From Circinella umbellata (taxonomy: Eukaryota; Mucoromycota; Mucoromycetes; Mucorales; Lichtheimiaceae): a stretch of 64,000 nt of DNA. A program made the position numbers and the translations under genes. This document shows, in pieces, positions 26,602-39,621 of this stretch. The stretch spans positions 1 through 64,000 of the forward strand of contig JAIWNF010000014.1 of assembly GCA_025093555.1 (NCBI GenBank). The letters are read 5' to 3'. Every line of letters starts with the position of its first letter. The stretch's first letter is position 1. Below the pieces are notes generated by a model. The model made no database searches. It saw only the letters and a list, made by a program, of their open reading frames with translations, and was not told the origin of the DNA.

Positions 26602-29600
26602 GACTATTCAATAATAAAGAAAAGAAAGAGAAAAAAAAAGTACAAAGAAAAAAAAAGAGAAGAAAGAAGAGAAGTTATGCTAAAAAAATTCCCAATTCCG
26701 CTTTTATCTCTTTATGCTTTTTTAGAATAAGAACTAGTCATCGTTATTTTTTCTTTTATTTTTTTTGGGGGGGAGTGTTATAAGGACGGGGATGTAAAAA
26801 AAAAAAGAGAGAAAGAGAAGAATGGGGGTGGGGATTAGTGTGTGTATGTTTTTTTAGGAGGAATTTTTTAACATGTATTTTTAAAACGTAATACGTAATA
26901 GAATCCGTGTTTCGTCTGTTTATAACTTGAAATAAAATAAATGAATGGAATAACATTTATACTTTAACCGATGATTATTATAGACTAGATCGGATTTACT
27001 TACTATTGGGTACCTGAAAAGCCCACGTTGAAGTAGCTATTGAGGGCATTTGGTCATTTTAAATTCACTTAGCAATAACTTCTTTTTTTGACACATAAAA
27101 TTTTATTTATCTTGTGATCATACATATATCCAGTTTTTTTTTTTTATTGTTGATCTTATATGATAACATATAAGATATGTCATTCTTAACTACTAATAAC
27201 AATAAAAAAAAGATCAACTGATACCACAACACTTCCACGCACAACTCATCAATTTAACCGCGGATAGATTCAATTATTGTTTACGTGATCTTATGAGTCT
27301 CAGTACGATTTTGACACGATTATTCTCTGACTCATAAATACAACCCTTATTCTACATACATTGCATCATTAACCATTCTTAGTATACACTATTTAAAAAA
27401 GGAAGGGACAAGTGGAGTAAAAATCCGAATAGACAAATATGGTATATATTTAAGCCTTTGATGTATTTGTTAATACTATGTTATCTATAGGTGTCATTTT
27501 TTATTGTAACATGATTAGGTAATAGCTAAGCCAATGATAAAAACGAACAGCTAGGAATGTTTATTATATACTTTTTATTATTCTTATTAAGTTCTATAAA
27601 AAAAACCATGTGAATTACATGTGAGTCAGTATTAATATCCTAAACAATACTTATATTTTTTTTACATGGCTAGAGAAATAGTGGAAGTATTCTTTCTTTT
27701 ACTTACATATTTGGCAAAAAAATAAATAAAGTTTTGAGATCTCCGCAAGCACAGGAAACCATTCATTCACGCAGGATTAGATCATGCAAGTTTTTTTTTT
27801 TTTTTCACATACGTACAATACGTGTATTTACTGCTTATATACAATTATAATAAGAATACTGATTACACTACTAGAAGCAATTTCAATTTCGATAAAAAGA
27901 CAAGAGCAACCCCAAATTGTTGGTTATTATGATTAGGAGTTTATTGTGTCACAATCAGTAAATAATTTGAATTCATGTGTAGTACATTATAGCGATTTAA
28001 TAAAATAATAGCTTTAATATAAAAATACGTAACGCTTGTATCTTTTATTTATTTTCGTTTCATCTTATTTCCCATAAAAAAAGGAAATGTAAATAAATAA
28101 ACGATCAGGAGTCTTTCCGTATCAGTATGATATCGTTTATAAGCTTAGGCCTGATACTGTTTTCAGCATTATTCAAAAGTATTACTAAATCTAAATAAAT
28201 GGCTTTTAACTATGTACGTATTTTGTTGCGTCCACAATAGATTATGCGAATGATTAAACTTAATAAGGGAATTGTCAACAAAAATAAAATAGATAACAAT
28301 GATAGGCTCACGAGATGACACATGGTTTTGTTCATTTTTATCATAACGTTGTGTCAATTGACGAGAATGCATGTTTTAATAATAAGACTATATGACCTAG
28401 CTACCAATGTATAAGAATAGTAATTATAGCTATATTGCACAGACCAACATAATAAAGTTTTATAATCCTTCATGTTGTATATGATGATTGTCATTTGAAA
28501 TATCCAATTATAAAAGTAGACTGATTTGTTGTAAGTGTTGTTCTCTATAATATTAAGGAAGAGAGAAAGAGCTGGCACCCCCCTAACAGAGTTACGTATA
28601 TTGAAAAAAGTTACCTTTTCATTCTTTCTTTATTTGCAATATTATAATAGAAATAAAATAAATAATCTATTATTGTTGCTAAATAGTAGTACTGGGATCA
28701 TGCTATTAAATTTTACATAGAATAAAAACGAGTAAACATTTTCTCGTGATTTTTTCTGATGATCGAGAGAAGAAATAAAATTGATAAAGTGCTTAGTGTA
28801 TTAGTGTCTTGGCAACAAGTATTAGCCTCCTATTATGTTATGTACGTACGACATTCGCACATAATACTTACGTATCTATACGATTTTTATTATACTATTG
28901 ACAGCATAACAAGAATACCTCATTTCTCGTCAGGATAAATTTTTACAATATTAGTACATGATTCGTCTTTTATGTGCTTGGTTAGATGAAAGTTTTCAAT
29001 GTTAAATTTTTATTATTGACAACTGCCGTCAACTGGTGTATTGCTGTCTTACAACATATAAATACATGGGATTTAATATAAATCAAGATTACAAGCTCAA
29101 CAACGTAGCACAGTTTCAAAAGCTATGACGATTAAAATAGAGTTTTAGATGCATATCCAGAAACAGTCGTGCTCGATCAACTTATATGTCACACACATAT
29201 TATACAACCCTGTTACAAAATAAGAATATCGAACATCTTTAAATAAAAAAAAAAGTAATCAGATAGCTACATAGTGTATAAAACCAATATTATCATATTA
29301 AATGAATATTATCTCGATCGTTGGTATGTACAAACAAAGTTGCATTTCATTTCAATTTTTTCACGGTGGATAAATAACCCTTATCATTTACACATTCATT
29401 CAAGCTCGTCATGATAACTAACATAGTTTGTGTACATCACTATCACCATTTACACCTGTTGGTTGAGAATCTTTTTATCCGTACCACTTGTTTCACTATT
29501 ACTTCTATAAACTCTTCCTGGGTCTGTATTCATTAATACCTAGTTCTCATTTTTTTTACTCTTACTGGCAACTCTCATATATTGGATTTCGTTCCTGTTA

Positions 29601-32012
29601 ACTGCCTGATATAATTCAGTAGTTGGCGGCATGAAAATCAAGTCAACACTATGCAGTGACATTACACAACAAAATAATTATTGTAAGATAGTATATTATG
29701 TTATTTACCTAAACAATTGAATACATATTTATTGATGACATATCTAGCTTACTATTCCTTGTGTGGATATTGAATATAAGAAATTAATGGATCGAACCTT
29801 ATTATTCATTGCTGATCAAATGCGATCTCTTTGAGCCAGATCAATGAATAAATCCTTACGTACCTATCTAAACTAGCGTTTTCGCATTAATACCTACTAG
29901 TGTTGTTGTCATGGCATTATTTTTTAGTCGAGGATTCACTACCTTTTAGATTTATTAGTATTTTTTTTTTCGAATTGCAGTTGTAATTATTTGGTTAACA
30001 TAGTGGTACACTCTAAATTCCCCTTTATAAATTTTTTCTTCTTATGTTACTTTTTCCATGCAACACGTACATTCAACGACTGTGGTGAAGTTTGCCTAAT
30101 AATAATATCAAAAATGGGTTCAAGATTAGCTAATACAGTTTTTCTGATTTTCTTGAGATCAAAACTATGACCAACCATAGGATGATACCTGTTTCCATTC
30201 TGGAGAATATTACTAATTTTAGCTTGTTGTGAGTACAACTCTAAATTTAAAGTTTTTTTGTCCCATTCAATTATCTTGTGTTGAATTTTTTTTTTTTTTG
30301 GGGGGGGGGATTATCGGTCTCGTGTTTACAGATCTACATCCCTTGCCTATTTGTGAATTAGTGTATAAATGTTTATATGAATTGATAACCTCAGTAAAGA
30401 AACGGGGTGTTTTCATGATATTGTATAACTTCATTAAGGAATAAAGAGAAAGGTATGTTTACTGCTTTTCTTAGGTTATCATCAGTACCTTTATATATAG
30501 GCCTATTATTCGCAAAATCGATCACCTCATAAAAAAATCAAAATGATCAATGTAGCAAGCAGGTACTGTATATCATTGAAGACTAGTACTGACATCTTAT
30601 TATGACAATGGCTCAATTTGGGGATACGTATACAACCCATTTCATAAATTTATAACTCGCTTTGAATTTTTTTACAGACAAATCGAAAAAATAACCAAAA
30701 ATTCTTCATGCTACAAAAAGAATCGCTACACGTAGGGTTGATGACCATTAAATTGAGAAGACAAAAATATTTTTGGGACCACACTGGTAGTACAACTTGG
30801 ATTGCTGAATCTATAAAATGCTTGGCACAAAGTAAAAATTTCAGCCGCTCAAGTTGAATTACTTTCCACTACCGAAAAAAAAAAATACGGCATGAAAGTT
30901 TGTTTCCAAACAGTTCATGTTTGGAAAAGTAAAAAACAAAAGAAAACCGGATTGTCTTAGAAAACAAAGAAAAAATCATGTCTTAGGATCAAATGAGAGC
31001 TGAGCAACAACATATTCTCATTTTCATGCATTTTTTAGCCTCAAACTTTACATATTGGGGGGCGCTGTCAAAAATAATTATTTCAAAATGAATTGCTTCT
31101 CCTCCCACCCCCCACATAATTAATTCACATTTAAAGACATTAATTTATTGTTTCACCAAAGTCTCACATTGTACCACTAATCCTTGGCTAATAAAAAGAT
31201 ATATTTAGTGTTGTCTTTTTTGTCGTCAAGAAATTCAGTATCACTTTATATGTTTCAACATAAAAATAATCAAGAAAATGGGAGCTAATTCCTTTATTGT
31301 TCACCTCCCCCCCTTTTTCTTCCTTTACTGTCATTCACACTAATATCTTTCGGAAAACCTCCTGCATTTTGTCTTTTATATATTTTTTTCTTGTTAAAAG
31401 TTATACCAGAAGTAAAAAAGATAATACTTATGCTTTTGGAACTTTGAATATCCATAGCAACGAAAAAGAGAAAGAGATAGTCAAGTCCTACGAACTAACA
31501 ACGATCCCTGTAGTTAAGCTACTTCTTTTCCCGATAGTCAAAACTTTTTTTATGTATAATGCGGGTAACATCGAATTCTCCGAAAAATAATAATAAATTT
31601 CTGTTTTCGATTGCATGGACCTACCTTTATTTTTTCGTTGTTGTCATAGAATATTTTAGCCATGTTACTTATAAAAATAAGTATATAAAAAATATAATCA
31701 AACTAATATGAATGTTAATTTAATAATTAAATACTCATATAGGAAGCTATTATAATAATAAAAAGAAAGGTTTCCTTCATTAACAAAAACTAGTTATATT
31801 GCCACGTCATTACCATGTCAAGTAAGGGATCTTTTTTTTTTTTTTGGGCAAAAAAGAGATTCGAACTCCACGTAGCGGCGAACCTGAATTTTGCTGCAAG
31901 AGCCACCCAGGAAAAAAGAAAAAGAAAAAAAAAAAGTGCTTCCCAGTTTTTTCTTTCTTCTTTTTTTTCCATCTTTTAAACTTTTTATATTTTTATTTTT
32001 CATCCTTTCATC
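26602..32012. other. 5.4-kb gene-poor interval
   Basis: AT-rich DNA between the divergent starts of GDE1 and the PITP gene. Only short ORFs occur. One at 30047-30238 (reverse) has a coding-like composition (HSFDLKKIRKTVLANLEPIF) but no recognised family and may be a relic. Long T runs occur at 27791-27804 and 30286-30300, the latter followed by a 9-base G run. A tRNA-like sequence is annotated separately at 31845-31909. Nothing else can be supported. Confidence 0.5.
31845..31909 (-). other. tRNA-like fragment next to an A-tract
   Basis: Reverse strand, TGGGTGG at the 5' end can pair (with three wobbles) with TTGCCCA at the 3' end. A GAGTTCGAATCTC block resembles a T-arm/B-box. A 16-base A-run follows the TTGCCCA. 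The middle is about 10 nt too short and no proper D-arm or anticodon arm forms. It is therefore a degenerate tRNA or a short tRNA-derived retroposed piece, not a functional tRNA. Confidence 0.25.
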
Positions 32013-33509
32013 ATGCTTATTAAAGAATATAGAGTTGTCAATAACTGTACAGAATCCGAATATAAAATCGGTAAAGTATTTAATATGCTTCTTTCTTTTT
32101 TAATCGTAGTTTATTACTAGTTCACCCCCCGATGAACTGTCAGATGGGGATTTGTGAAATAAAGAAAAAAAAATAAGGGGTTGTCAAGATGTGTTCCATT
32201 TTTGATTAACGAAATGCTTTATCTTGTTATCTAATCTATTTTCTCTTTTTTTTTTCTGTTACTTATATAAAATGATAATAGGTCAGTTATATGCTACTGC
32301 TATGGCATCGAAAGAACAAACCGGTGGTGGTGAAGGTGTAGAAGTATTGAAAAACGAACCTTATGAAAAGGAGAATGGTGAAAAGGGGCAATACACATAC
32401 AAGATCTTTCGTTTAGCATCGCGTGTACCCAGTTTTGTACGCGCTATTGCACCTGCTGGTGCTCTTGATCTCTATGAAGAGGTACGCATCTTGTTTTGTT
32501 TGAACGACTGTTTGGTTGTTGTTATGAAACACTTTACTTATTTTTGTTACTTTTTTTTATTTAGGCCTGGAACGCTTATCCTTACTGTAAAACAGGTAAA
32601 CTGAGATAATCATAAAAAGATATTAAGGGGGGCCAGTAAAAGATATTATTTATAAATGAAAATGATAGTGGAGAAAAAGGAGACATCTTTTTTTTTTTTT
32701 TGTTTATTTTCTAAACAAGTGATTTCTTACCATCAATCATTCTTCTTTCTTAAAATAACTTTGATTACTTAATGGTTTGATTTGGTAGTATTAAAGGTAA
32801 TAGTTATATTGATGTTTATTTTGAATATTTATATCAAAGGAAATACATAATAATATTTTATTGACAATATAATATTTTTGGTTTTTTTATAGAACGGTTA
32901 TATGAAGGATAACTTCTCCATTGTGTACGAAACATTACATGTCAACGGTTCTCGTGGTGAACTCGATAATGCTCTTAAGATCTCAGATTCTGATCTCAAG
33001 AAGCGTGAAGTAGTTATGATTGACGTTGCAAACGATAAGATCGATCCCAAGGATTATAAACCTCATGAAGATCCCAAGTTAGTGCATTCGATTAAGACGG
33101 GCCGTGGTCCACTGACCGACAAGGACTGGATCAAGAACTGTGAACCAGTAATGACCTGTTATAAGCTCGTATATATTGAGTTCAAATGGTTTGGTCTCCA
33201 GACTAAGGTCGAGTCTTTCCTTGCCAAGACCATTCATAACTTATTTATCAAGTTCCATAGGTAACAAAAAGACTACTTTAAAGAAATATCGAAATTATAG
33301 GGTTCTTTTACTAACAAACTGAATAACTATAAACTAGACAATTGTTCTGCTGGATGGATCAATGGTATGGTATGTCAATTGATGATATCCGTGCATTGGA
33401 AGAACAGATTAAAAAGGATTTGGATGTGAAGAGAAATGAGGGTCCACCCATTGATGCCGATGCGGCCAGTGTCGCCGGAAATAGTGTCAAGACCAGCGAA
33501 GGAAAATAA
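32013..33509 (+). CDS. phosphatidylinositol transfer protein (class I PITP, START-like)
   Basis: Carries phosphatidylinositol and phosphatidylcholine between membranes; cytosolic. Six exons (32013-32070, 32282-32481, 32565-32595, 32789-32796, 32893-33260, 33338-33509) give 278 aa, close to animal PITP-alpha (about 270). It starts [20 protein letters not shown], then [67 protein letters not shown] and [13 protein letters not shown]. The fourth exon is only 8 nt (TATTAAAG). Without it the frame is lost; with it the join reads [15 protein letters not shown], matching the family. Class I PITPs of this fold are typical of animals and early-branching fungi, whereas yeast uses the unrelated Sec14. 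Confidence 0.95.
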
Positions 33510-35084
33510 ATGAAAAGAAATACAACTCCACCTTCTCCTTCGCGTGATCAATAACACAGCACCCGCATATTATATACAACAATAACAATAACAACAGCAA
33601 TAACAAACAATTCCCTTCGTCGCCCAACTCATTTTTTTTACATATACGAAAGCCCTTTTCCATCTGACCGACCTTCGATCACCCCCTCCCCTTGATCTTT
33701 TGCTCAACTAACCCCCTCTTTTTTCGTTTCTTTTCACCACATAATCATTCTCGCCTTCCCTTTTCTTTAAAGTTTTCTTCTGTGCGCGCGTTCTCTTGTT
33801 TGTCCACTTTTTTTTTATCTTTTCTTTTTTATATTTTGCATTCATATACAAACACTGTTCTTCTTTTCATTGTTGAAAAAGAAAAAGCATTTTCTTTTTT
33901 TTTTCTTAGATAGGTCATAACTTTTGGGTACAGATTAAAGTTTATTATTTTGTTTTTTTTTTTCAATGAAAATGCACACACATTATCTTTTGATCGAGTT
34001 TTTCCTTTTTTATGCTTGTTTATTGTTTGTGCAACAGCTTTTAGAAATGTGTTGCACAAAATATCCATGTTGAGTATTCTTATCAAATAGCTTGAAGGAA
34101 AGAAATTCATTATATAACAAAAGGTAACGTTTTAGCACTATATAGAAAAATTACGCTCACGAACAACAAAATAAATATACTGGACTAGGAAATCCATTTG
34201 CTATTATGATACGTGGATGTCGAATACGTAATGAAGGATGCGTAATAAATGTTTGTAAAATTATTAATACCTACTCTTCACTCTGCGAGTAACAAATCAT
34301 ATTATGGTAAAGAGATATCAAACAAACAAGTTAACCCGTATTGCGGAAGACTTACGCGTAGTATCGATTATTTTAGCTACAATGTGATTAAATATTGTTA
34401 TTCATTAGCTTTAAAGAGCGGTTCCTACAATTAATATCTCTACGTTTCTGAATGACAATACTATGGCAGATGGAATTGTTCAATTACGTAAGACTTTGGT
34501 GCTTCAATAATCAATAGTTATGTAAATATATATATCGATCATTTTATTCTATCAACACACAGCTTCACCCTACATCTTTAGATTACAGTATTTTTATTCC
34601 ATCCATTCTTTATCTTTCCTACTGTTTTTTTCCAAAGTTATTACTACAATGTATTCTATTCTTCATGCCGTGTACTCATTATTGACTAGCAGATACAAAG
34701 TTACGTAAAATTTCAAGAATACTTTATACGTAACTTTATCCTTAAGAGCTTCAATGTAGTAATAAGTTCAGTGTAATATAAAATAAATACCCATGATAAT
34801 AGTATTATATCTGTGGACTGTCAAAAAAGTTTATTCTATATAGTTTGTGTGGATCAAAGCAACAATATAGTGGGAAAAATCAGTTGAAAGGACGAGTTAT
34901 AAAACGTTATTAAATATGTTCCCCGAAATTCACACTCTTGAAACAACAACAGAAAAATGCCTGGTTATTTTATTCATGTGTCCACAACTACATTTTCAAA
35001 CACAGCAAAAAGAAAGCTGCTATAAAACAGACACCATTTTGTTTTTGTTTGTGCGTGAAACCATATTATTATACAGACTCCCAT
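33510..35084. other. intergenic, pyrimidine-rich then AT-rich
   Basis: The first 400 bp after the PITP stop is strongly C/T-rich (33600-33900), probably 3' untranslated region and downstream sequence. The rest is AT-rich with only short frames. The metaxin gene promoter must lie near the right end. No other feature is seen. Confidence 0.5.
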
Positions 35085-35245
35085 ATGTCACCAATGCAAC
35101 TTTATGTCTGGAGTCCAGCACTCAATGCTCCTTCCATTGATCCGAAATGTATAATTATACAAGCTTATCTTCGTTTACTTAAAGTTGACTTTACAGTTGT
35201 CCACGCCAATGATCCACAATATAGTCCAACAGGTAATAAAAGTTT

Positions 35246-35282
<37 letters not shown>

Positions 35283-36735
35283 ATAACACGCAAAATGAAC
35301 CATGTACCATTCCTCGCTAACAACAATGACAAAACCGAAAAAGGTGAACTTCCACTTTTAAAGGATGGATCGACTTGGATCGCTGGTGTTGATAGAATTA
35401 TTTCTCATTTGGCGAAACGTGGTCTCGATGGTAACCGAGATTTATCACCAGAACAAAAAGCAGAATATCTTGCGTACGTTGGTCGATATATAATACATCC
35501 TTTTATCATTGCAAAAGACAAAAAAAATCAAATATGATAGCTTTACTGACAACAAATACATATTTATTTTATGAATTTTAATAGATATAGCGCATTAGTA
35601 CAAGAAAAACTTTATGATTGTTTGGTAACCAAAAAAAAAAAAAGGATAATGTTATCATGACAACAAGAAGAAAGGGGAACGATAATATTAATGATATTTT
35701 GTTATGGATTATGTATGTTATAGTTATTTACTTGGTATGCCGATATGACCAACTTTATTAAAAATATTCGACCTACCTATGCAAAGATTCTTCCATTCCC
35801 ATCACGGTATTTGGTGCCGATCCAATTGAAAAAGAGCGCAAAAGCTCGTTTAGCTAAATATAATGTTGAAATCAAGGATGATGACAAGGGTGTACCGCAA
35901 AATGAAGTGGAAGAAATGAAAGAACTTCAACGAAGTGGATGGCATTATGTAAGCATTAAATACCAGGTGGATAATGTGTAATGTAGATATACATATATGC
36001 TAAGTAGATTTATGTGAAATGAAATAAATAGATGTATCGATTAGTTCGTGAAACCTATGGTATATTGGATAGTCAATTAGATGATAAACAATTTATGTTT
36101 GGTGACAGGTAAAATAAAGAGTAGATAAATAATGGACATGGATATGGATATGGGAATGAAAGAAACAAGAGGCGACTCCCAAATTAATCTAAAAATTAAC
36201 GATCCAAAACAAAAACAAATATAGACCAACGACTTTGGATTGTATTGTGTTTGGACAACTTGCACTTCATATATATCCAAACTTATCTCACCGAAGATTA
36301 CAACACATTTTAACTACTGAATATCCACGATTGGCACAATATTGTGATCGGATCAAAAATTTATATTTCTCATCCGAGCAACCCCAATCAGAGGTATCAG
36401 AAGATGTCCCTTCGATGTGGCGAACCCTTTGGAATAACCCAAAAGCATTTTTAAGCAATATCAAGGATGATGTCACATCTTATATGGGCAATCAAGAGGA
36501 AGATGGAGAGAAAAAGAAAAAATCACAAGCACAACTTGAATTTGAACGTAAAAGGATATGGTCCATCGCTGGTGGTGTCACATTCTTATTGGCATATATT
36601 ATATATAATGGAATTGTTAGTGTGGAGTTTGGAGATGAAGAAGAAGAATATGAATATGAATATGCAGATGATGATGATGATGTCGCCGGAGCAGATTACG
36701 ATTATGAAGATGATATACTAGAAGAAGAATTATAA
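35085..36735 (+). CDS. metaxin/SAM37-like mitochondrial outer-membrane protein
   Basis: Subunit of the sorting and assembly machinery that inserts beta-barrel proteins into the mitochondrial outer membrane. Six exons (35085-35232, 35344-35473, 35585-35624, 35724-35948, 36032-36108, 36225-36735) give 376 aa. The GST-like N-terminal domain begins MSPMQLYVWSPALNAPSIDP and has LRLLKVDFTVVHANDP, ELPLLKDGSTWIAG and LSPEQKAEYLAYSALVQEKL. The C-terminal part has the metaxin pattern FGDRPTTLDCIVFGQLALHI. One hydrophobic segment (SIAGGVTFLLAYIIYNGIV, about residues 319-337) and an acidic tail rich in D, E and Y follow. An upstream in-frame ATG at 34938 exists, but its extension is low-complexity and unlike the family. 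Intron 1 contains a run of more than 20 T. Confidence 0.9.
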
Positions 36736-38097
36736 TAATAAAGATAAAATTAAAATTAGAAGGAAGTACTTTAATACTTAATAACCTACAAAATCTTTCA
36801 CATTTTTTAAATCTAATATAAATTCTTTATCATTACTTTGTCTCCCTTTCAACCTACATATATCCATATCTACGGAATGATTCGTTCCATCGGACATCTA
36901 CTTAAATATCATGTGTATGTGATATAAAACTGTCTTTGTTTTTTATACCCAAGAGTTGAATAAAAATAACAGAAGGGTAACAGTGTATATTAATTTTTAC
37001 ATAGAGATGTGTACGTGGTGGAACGACGAGTTTGAATAAGAGTGAAAAAAAAATAACAGATTGAATAACAATTCGTGCTCTTTTACGTAATAAAGGAGCG
37101 ATGTCTTATAATTTTAATTGACTTACTATGATATACGTGGTACTAAACGTTAACTTTTAACACCCTAATTTGAACTAACCAGAATTTTACTATACAACCG
37201 AAACCCTGAAAGACAAATATTAGACGATCCTGATCATTATAATTATAGCTAAATATTAGATTTTCTTTTGTTCTATTGATCTCTCATAATTGTTTTGCTA
37301 CATACATCTATCTATTTTACCACTCCCTCCAAATAATATCCAACATATAACTTCTTGTTTTATTTTGCTACATTTTATCCATCCTCCACTACCATAACTT
37401 CTTTTGCTGTCTCTTCTTCCTTTGTTTCACTTTTGAACATAGAGATTTTTACTGACTAATTTTCTTTCAGAGCGAACTAGAAATAAAAGACGTTCACTTG
37501 GCACAAGCAGAATTTCAATTTGGCATTGCATGAATTATACTTGACACAATCGGGTTTTTGATTTGGCTTACATCTACTAAAAACTATATCTTCCCGAGGA
37601 TACACTTTTCATTTAACTCTTGTCCAGCTTCAACAACCAAGCCTCCACCAGTTGCTGGACCAAAAACTGATTTAACTTGTCGAAATAAAGAGGTAGCAAT
37701 AATCAAGGATAGAACAAAAAAGTATTTTTACACATTATATCGACAGGCCACCATTGAAAAAATGAGATATTTTTACTGGTGTATTATACACATGTATTCT
37801 GAAAAAGAGACGTGTTTCTGTCGTTGTGTAAATAGATTTGAACAGTGGCGAGTGCCAAATATTTGTTGGCTAATAAAACATTTTTTTTTGATGCACCAAT
37901 ATCCCCTTCTTTTTAACCTTTTTTCTTCTACAATAAAAAATTCTTTTCAAACCTTACAGTGTTGAAAATTGAATTTAGCGACGGATAATTTTGGATATGG
38001 ATTCATTCATGCAAATTGAGCTACCCTGAGAGAAATTGAGCGACAGAGTTTGAAAAATTGGTCCATGACATGCGAAATCCAAACTGCTCATCCTCCA
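36736..38097. other. intergenic; one unsupported ORF
   Basis: AT-rich. A 135-codon plus-strand ORF at 37558-37965 has a Cys/Pro/Thr piece (CPASTTKPPPVAGPK) and several cysteines but no recognised domain, and its second half is of poor composition. I do not call it a gene. The right end is the target-site duplication of the element that starts at 38106. Confidence 0.4.
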
Positions 38098-38177
38098 AAA
38101 AGAATGAGAATTACTACATGGGCTACAAAAATTCAAAGTCAGACCACATGGGCTACAAAAATCATAAGGTATGTTAG

Positions 38178-38262
38178 TAACTTGTAGCCCATCTCGTCTA
38201 ATTTTTTGTAGCCCACCTCGTCTAATTTTTTGTAGCCCACCTCGTCTAATTTTTAATAATAT
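38178..38262. repeat. tandem 24-bp units in the left inverted repeat
   Basis: Three consecutive units of the form GTAGCCCAYCTCGTCTAATT separated by TTTTT lie here. The complementary set at 40384-40516 has five units, one of them displaced by a short unrelated insert. The core word also occurs twice in the opposite orientation nearer each end. Confidence 0.85.
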
Positions 38263-38592
38263 CATATAGTTGATAATTTTCAAAATAAAATTTTTAAGAT
38301 AATTAATTTCATTGTTGTTACTATGTTTTTACGCTATAACTACACTTTTATTATATTATTCTCTTCCCTAAGTGTATAGTAAAATTACTTTGTGCTACCT
38401 TTTCCCTTTTTGACAATTTTATTTTTCACACTTCTTGTAATGCGCATTGATTTCTGCTTGGTACTTATTATACCATATATTAATCAGTATTGTCAAGGTG
38501 TGCAGCAATATTAACATCATAATTTGTATGTATTATAATTACAATTATTGCTAAATCACGCAGCAATATTAGCATCATTATTCATATTTTGC

Positions 38593-39116
38593 TGTTACAT
38601 CCCGTTTGGATCGTACTTAATAAAATAAAAAGAAGATAGAAGTAATTCTGAGTAAAAGACTCAAGGAATAAAGAAAGTTATACGTATCAAATAACTTATT
38701 CAACAAAAATAAAGGGGGTGGTTTTTTATAACCACAGCATATTCAATATGTCAAGGAGTTGGGAAAAGAGTTTATTTCAATAAAATGAACTAATTGTTGT
38801 TTTGCACAAAAGGGAAGAAACTATTCTTTTTATTATACTAATTATTTGATTATTTAATTTCTTACTCTGGTGGATCTCATTTCAGGTAAAAATGAATCTG
38901 GTTACAAATATAGATAAATTTCATTGGACAGATGTAACCACTTAATCCTTTAACATACTTCTGGTATTGATTTATTATAAAAAAAATGATAATGATAATC
39001 AATGAAAATATTTGTAATATAATAATGATGATTATGATAAGAGTAGAAAAAAAATATAGCTGTGATATTTTTTTTTAAAAAAAAAAAGAAATTATAAAAA
39101 AGAGGTGTACATAACA
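38593..39116 (+). mobile_element. solo LTR-like copy (older) inside the 8-bp-TSD element
   Basis: Begins TGTTACATCCCGTTTGGATC and ends GTACATAACA. It is similar over most of its first 340 bp to the LTR at 46219-46762, including AAAAGAGTTTATTTCAATAA and TACTAATTATTTGATTAT. It has no internal retrotransposon genes. A 55-bp AT-rich unit containing CAGCAATATTARCATCATTA lies on both sides (38532-38587 and 39121-39176), so the exact insertion junction is unclear. Confidence 0.65.
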
Positions 39117-39357
39117 ATGCATTATAATTACAATTATTGGCAAACCCCGCAGCAATATTAACATCATTATTCATATGCATGATGATAACAATTATACCAA
39201 ATTGGCATCATTGTTCATATGCATTATGATCACAATTATTAAATTGTCATTGTCATTGTCAAAGTCGCAACGATACGTATTACTATTAACTGTTTGTTTT
39301 CTTTCTTGATTTATGGATATAAATATACTAATAGTATACTACCTGTCTAATATTATA

Positions 39358-39621
39358 GAGCGGCTATTATGGCGTAAGAGGCAAAGCAATCATAGTAAGT
39401 GCTTTACAACATGAGCTCGTCCATAAGTCAAGGATTACAAGAAGCGATACGCACCCGTTGGATGAATTAACATTTATCCAGACCATCCTTGTACCGGAGT
39501 GCAGCATTCTTTTAAATTAAGAAGATTTAAGCATCCCATCATATAAGAATGCATTCAACATTTTGATGAGCAGTCATGAATATGGTGTACATGTCTATCC
39601 AAATCCTGTAGAAGAAGACTA
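39358..39621 (+). pseudogene. fragment of an RTC4-like domain, one nonsense codon
   Basis: A single frame reads GYYGVRGKAIIVSALQHEL, then LDELTFIQTILVPECSILL, a TAA at 39520-39522 two codons later, then EDLSIPSYKNAFNILMSSHE YGVHVYP and a natural-looking acidic end with a TAA at 39629-39631 region. The order (GYYG.RG, then a F.Q..LVPE block, then ED..., A..I...S.EYG) resembles the C-terminal RTC4 domain (restriction of telomere capping 4). The start lies after a TAG that could be a splice acceptor; no 5' part is found. It is probably a gene piece captured by the element. Family assignment is from memory of the pattern. Confidence 0.45.

Noticed and set aside
31845..31909. Functional tRNA gene
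   Set aside because: The D and anticodon arms do not form and the molecule is about 10 nt short, so only a tRNA-like relic is reported.
34938..35084. N-terminal extension of the metaxin-like protein
   Set aside because: The upstream in-frame codons are Lys/Gln/Cys/Tyr-rich and unlike metaxins, which start a few residues before the YVWSPA-type strand; the ATG at 35085 fits.
37558..37965. 135-codon ORF as a gene
   Set aside because: No domain, no splice context, biased composition in the second half. Chance ORFs of this size occur in AT-rich DNA.
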